Assembly: GCF_001650905.1 (NCBI RefSeq)
Contig: NZ_LXYG01000014.1
Coordinates: 248,001 to 312,000 of the forward strand
Direction of reading: 5' to 3'
DNA from: Balneola sp. EhC07
GTDB taxonomy: Bacteria > Bacteroidota > Rhodothermia > Balneolales > Balneolaceae
DNA: 64,000 nt
Shown: positions 61,150 through 64,000 of the stretch, in pieces
How positions within the stretch are numbered: the first letter of the stretch is position 1
Layout: the number at the start of each line of letters is the position of its first letter
Notes under the pieces: model-generated
What the model saw: only the letters and a program-made list of their open reading frames with translations
Database searches by the model: none
What the model was told of the DNA's origin: nothing
Translations under genes and position numbers: made by a program

Positions 61150-62286
61150 ATGAAAAAAGAACTCGAATCTATTCGGGAACGTCTAGACCAAATTGATAAA
61201 ACCATACTAAAAGCGGTTGCTGAACGACAAGATATTGTAAAAGAAGTCGCCGCGCTTAAGATTGACAAAGAGGCCGGTATCCGAGATATGGAGAGGGAGG
61301 AGCAGCTTCTGAATCGAATTCGTCATTTTGCTCAGGAAATTGGTCTGGACAGATACTATGCAGAACATTTATTCCGAGAGATCATTACAAACTCTGTTCG
61401 ATTTCAAACTCATTCTTTGGTTGATCATCAAAACGAAAGCAATGGAGAAACCATCAAGGTAAGTTATCAGGGAACAGACGGAGCTTATTCGCATCTGGCA
61501 ATTCAGCGACATTTTGGTGAGCGTTATGGAAAAGTAGAGAGCTATGGTTATGACACTTTTTTAGGAGCTGCAAAAGCAGTGAAAGAAGGTGAAGTTGATC
61601 TGGCTTGCTTACCTATCGAAAATACAACAGCCGGCTCCATCAATGATACGTACGACATTCTGGGAGAAGCACATTTGCATATTGTGGGCGAGGAGATTCT
61701 GAAAATAGTTCATTGCCTGTTAGCAGTTGAAGATGTGGATGTTTCACAGATCCGAAGAATTCTATCGCATCCGCAAGCGATCGCACAGTGTACTCACTTT
61801 CTGTCAAGACTCCCGAGAAGTAAAGTAGAATCTTATCTGGATACAGCAATTTCAGCACGAAAAGTTCTGGAAGACGGAGATCTGTCTCAAGCAGCAATAG
61901 CAGGAGCACACGCCGCTGATCACTATGGTTTAAAAGTGATTGCTCATGACATTGCAAATCAAAAAGAGAATTATACTCGGTTTGTAATCGTAGCTCCAAA
62001 ACCGGTTAAAGTTGATCTTCAGATTCCGGCGAAAACATCACTGTTGATGGTGACATCCAATGAGGAAGGTTCTTTGATCGAATGTCTGAATGTACTGCAT
62101 GAGTTCGGAATCAATATGAGCAAACTGGAGTCGCGACCAAGGCTGAATGAACCTTGGAAGTATTCTTTCCATTTAGATATCATTGCAAATACAGCAGATC
62201 CTGAAACTAAGAAAGCACTTAAAAAATTGGAAGAAAAAGCAGCCGAACTTACTATTCTGGGCTGCTATGCCAAGCAGGAAAATTGA
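61150..62286 (+). CDS. pheA: Chorismate mutase/prephenate dehydratase (bifunctional P-protein)
   Basis: A 378-residue enzyme for phenylalanine synthesis. The chorismate mutase helix is at about 1-90 (ESIRERLDQIDKTILKAVAE); prephenate dehydratase follows with SYQGTDGAYSHLAIQRHFGE, CLPIENTTAGSINDTYDIL and NYTRFVIVA (the TRF motif); an ACT domain ends it (SLLMVTSNEEGSLIECLNVL, with ESRPRLNEPWKY). The ATG at 61150 gives the standard mutase start; the open frame back to 61072 adds unrelated residues. Confidence 0.94.
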   Translation: MKKELESIRERLDQIDKTILKAVAERQDIVKEVAALKIDKEAGIRDMEREEQLLNRIRHFAQEIGLDRYYAEHLFREIITNSVRFQTHSLVDHQNESNGETIKVSYQGTDGAYSHLAIQRHFGERYGKVESYGYDTFLGAAKAVKEGEVDLACLPIENTTAGSINDTYDILGEAHLHIVGEEILKIVHCLLAVEDVDVSQIRRILSHPQAIAQCTHFLSRLPRSKVESYLDTAISARKVLEDGDLSQAAIAGAHAADHYGLKVIAHDIANQKENYTRFVIVAPKPVKVDLQIPAKTSLLMVTSNEEGSLIECLNVLHEFGINMSKLESRPRLNEPWKYSFHLDIIANTADPETKKALKKLEEKAAELTILGCYAKQEN

Positions 62287-62288
62287 TC

Positions 62289-63362
62289 TCAGAAGGAATA
62301 AGTAGCTCTCAAAAATGTACTGTACTGAGTAGGAACTAAATCAGATCTGGATTCGCGGATTCTGTATCGTACATCAAAATTCAATTTGCTTGTAGCAAAG
62401 TATCGGTACCTTAACTCTACTTCATCTGAATTAAATCGATAAGCAGTTGCGGTTAACCACTGAGCATCCGTTTTTGCAAATTCGATCATGAATTCATGTC
62501 TATCAGCAAAATTATTTATTCCAAAAGACATAACTGCGCTGGTTCCGTCCGAAAAGTCAGTGTTTAAGTTCTGACCCAATTCACCTGCAATTCTAAACGA
62601 ACCACCATTCAATAATTCCTTTTTTGGGATGTCAATTGCTATTCTTGAATCAAAAGCGATATAAGTAGTGTATCCATCAGGTTTAGAATATGCATTCGGA
62701 GCTATGAAAATCCCAAAACCTTTTTGAATGATGTTATTATCATCTCTTTTTCTGTTTTCAAAATTCAGGTAGCCGGCAAAATTATTTTCGCTTTTTCCAA
62801 AATTTAGTGGAAATGAATAGGGGTGTGTCAGGTTATTACGGTTTTGATATTCTAAAACCAGTTCACTGTACCAATCACTAGTAACTGATTTTTTGATATA
62901 TAAACCATCCGTCCAGTGTACAAAATTGGCATTGCTTTGAAATTTTAAATGCGATCGCTTTGCATTGCTGTGTACGTTTATACTATGCTGAAATCTTCCC
63001 AATTTTAATTGAAGATCAGAGTTTTGAAACTGATAGTAGAACTCATCAAATGAAACAGATCCATATGCAAGCGCACGGTTTCCATCAGCCTTAACCGTAA
63101 ATGTTAAAGGTTCCAGTTCTTTCGATACCAGATATACAAGTCTACCTGAAAAAGAGTGATTTTCATTGAACAGAAATCTTGCTCCGGGACGAACTCTCAA
63201 TAGAGTGTTATCACCTCCAAGACCATCTGCTTTTGTATCAACTCCAATATGTGCAAGTCTGATATCTCCATAAAATTGAAAATTTGACTCTTGAGCACTT
63301 GTTGAACTTGAAAACAAGAAAATTGTGAAAAGCAGAAATACAGAACTAAGAATTTTCTTCAT
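62289..63362 (-). CDS. Outer-membrane beta-barrel protein (porin-like)
   Basis: A 357-residue protein with a signal peptide (ILSSVFLLFTIFLFSSSTSA) and a barrel of alternating strands (RFLFNENHSFSGRLVYLVSK, RDDNNIIQKGFGIFIAPN) ending RATYSF, with a terminal aromatic. The opening FQFYGDIRLAHIGVDTKADG recalls porin-like entry strands. Substrate unknown. Its stop is two bases from the pheA end (convergent). A TAATTTTG box lies upstream at 63397-63390. Confidence 0.75.
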   Translation of the reverse strand: MKKILSSVFLLFTIFLFSSSTSAQESNFQFYGDIRLAHIGVDTKADGLGGDNTLLRVRPGARFLFNENHSFSGRLVYLVSKELEPLTFTVKADGNRALAYGSVSFDEFYYQFQNSDLQLKLGRFQHSINVHSNAKRSHLKFQSNANFVHWTDGLYIKKSVTSDWYSELVLEYQNRNNLTHPYSFPLNFGKSENNFAGYLNFENRKRDDNNIIQKGFGIFIAPNAYSKPDGYTTYIAFDSRIAIDIPKKELLNGGSFRIAGELGQNLNTDFSDGTSAVMSFGINNFADRHEFMIEFAKTDAQWLTATAYRFNSDEVELRYRYFATSKLNFDVRYRIRESRSDLVPTQYSTFLRATYSF

Positions 63363-63389
63363 GATTGAATTGAGGGAGTTTTTTATTAA

Positions 63390-63397
63390 CAAAATTA
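63390..63397 (-). promoter_or_regulatory. TAATTTTG -7 box of the outer-membrane protein gene
   Basis: TAATTTTG on the minus strand (63397-63390) fits TAnnTTTG and is 28 bases from the ATG. No TTTG is clear at 19-21 bases upstream. Confidence 0.4.
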
Positions 63398-63445
63398 CGG
63401 AACTGTTAAATTCATTCCGATAGAATCGAAAAATATATTTTATGT

Positions 63446-63982
63446 TCATTTTGAAATTCTGTACAAACAATGGGCTTTTAAAGGATGATTATCTTCAAGC
63501 AAAGGGTGATCAAATTCTCCGATCTTTTTCATCCCTATTTTCTGCATCACTCTCTCTGAGGCTTTGTTGTTCAGGGAAGTGAATGAGTACACTTCATTTA
63601 AATTAAGATGAGAAAGGGCGTAATCCAAACAACGAGCCGAGCCTTCTGTTGCAAGACCACGATTCCAATACTTTTTATCCAGACGCCAGCCTATTTCAAC
63701 ACAAGGAGTAAAATCAGCCTCAAAGTTGGTTCTCTTTAAACCAATAAATCCTATGAAAGCATTTTCAGAAAGCAGATCAACGGCATAAAATCCAAAACCA
63801 TGTTCATCAATATGATCGTTGAACCTTTTCATTAATGAAAGCGTTTGTTCTTTATCCAAAACAGAAGGGAAGTGTTTCATAACTTCCGGATCTGAATTCA
63901 GTGAGTAGAAAAATTCAAGATCAGTATCTTTAAACTTCCTGAATCCAAGACGATTTGAAGTAAAAAAGTAGGGATCATTCAT
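63446..63982 (-). CDS. GNAT N-acetyltransferase, RimJ-like
   Basis: A 178-residue GCN5-related acetyltransferase. It opens with TSNRLGFRKFKDTDLEFFYS, has CVEIGWRLDKKYWNRGLATE (the acetyl-CoA loop, RGLATEG) and LNEVYSFTSLNNKASERVMQKIGMKK at the end, where the NxxSxxxxxKxGF-like motif is NKASERVMQKIGM. The ATG at 63982 is the better start; TTG two codons before it is also open. Substrate, such as a ribosomal protein or small molecule, is unknown. Confidence 0.85.
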   Translation of the reverse strand: MNDPYFFTSNRLGFRKFKDTDLEFFYSLNSDPEVMKHFPSVLDKEQTLSLMKRFNDHIDEHGFGFYAVDLLSENAFIGFIGLKRTNFEADFTPCVEIGWRLDKKYWNRGLATEGSARCLDYALSHLNLNEVYSFTSLNNKASERVMQKIGMKKIGEFDHPLLEDNHPLKAHCLYRISK

Positions 63983-64000
63983 TATCAAAGAATTTTTGAA

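Overview
This 64 kb window is AT-rich bacterial chromosome. Several signs point to the Bacteroidota/Balneolota/Rhodothermota branch of the FCB group, most like a marine Balneola-type bacterium. The F0F1 operon carries atpZ-atpI-atpB-E-F-H-A-G without the beta and epsilon genes. AtpB has a long signal-like N-terminus. TonB-receptor/carboxypeptidase-regulatory fusions and bactofilin-M23 pairs are present. At least one textbook Bacteroidetes promoter (TTTG-N20-TAnnTTTG) is visible ahead of parDE. The taxon is inferred; no rRNA gene is present.

Layout. 1-10.4 kb: housekeeping and envelope genes (dapF end, holB, ccmB, a PTS-IIA-like protein, a PBP4-type peptidase, an NtrC-type regulator, folD), a Phd/PIN toxin-antitoxin pair with a clear operator, an orphan ExbD, a MarR regulator, and two tandem paralogous membrane proteins. 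10.4-20.3 kb: guaB, a glycosyltransferase, M23 peptidase plus bactofilin, the F0F1 operon and tRNA-Ser(UGA) with a terminator. 20.3-36.7 kb: TolC and MlaC-like envelope proteins, then a surface-glycan region with three glycosyltransferases, two flippases, a CDP-glycerol-transferase-like enzyme, an asparagine-synthetase-like enzyme, inositol-1-phosphate synthase with a cytidylyltransferase, and a Wzi-like outer-membrane protein. 36.7-41.5 kb: an MMPL/RND exporter, TatD, an alkyltransferase-like protein, a redoxin and QueD.

41.5-56.4 kb is the accessory part. Four intergenic islands (41529-43262, 49556-50750, 51879-52911, 55255-56379) are packed with dispersed palindromic repeats. Among them are three copies of a roughly 190-bp element whose stems differ in sequence but keep their pairing. 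Between the islands lie queE, an SDR gene, a parDE cassette flanked by a 50-bp duplication of the SDR 3' end, a crotonase, a three-gene cluster around an OLD-family ATPase/TOPRIM nuclease (candidate defence system), an AraC-type regulator and a TonB-dependent receptor.

56.4-64 kb: an ECF sigma factor with a small membrane partner, a cupredoxin divergent from a histidine kinase whose N-terminus carries every key residue of the plant ETR1 ethylene-binding domain, a GH125 alpha-mannosidase, TspO, PheA, an outer-membrane barrel protein and a GNAT acetyltransferase.

Strongest leads: the covarying structured element, the OLD-nuclease cluster, the parDE cassette with its duplication, the ethylene-receptor-like kinase beside a copper protein, and a possible CDP-inositol route to surface-glycan decoration.
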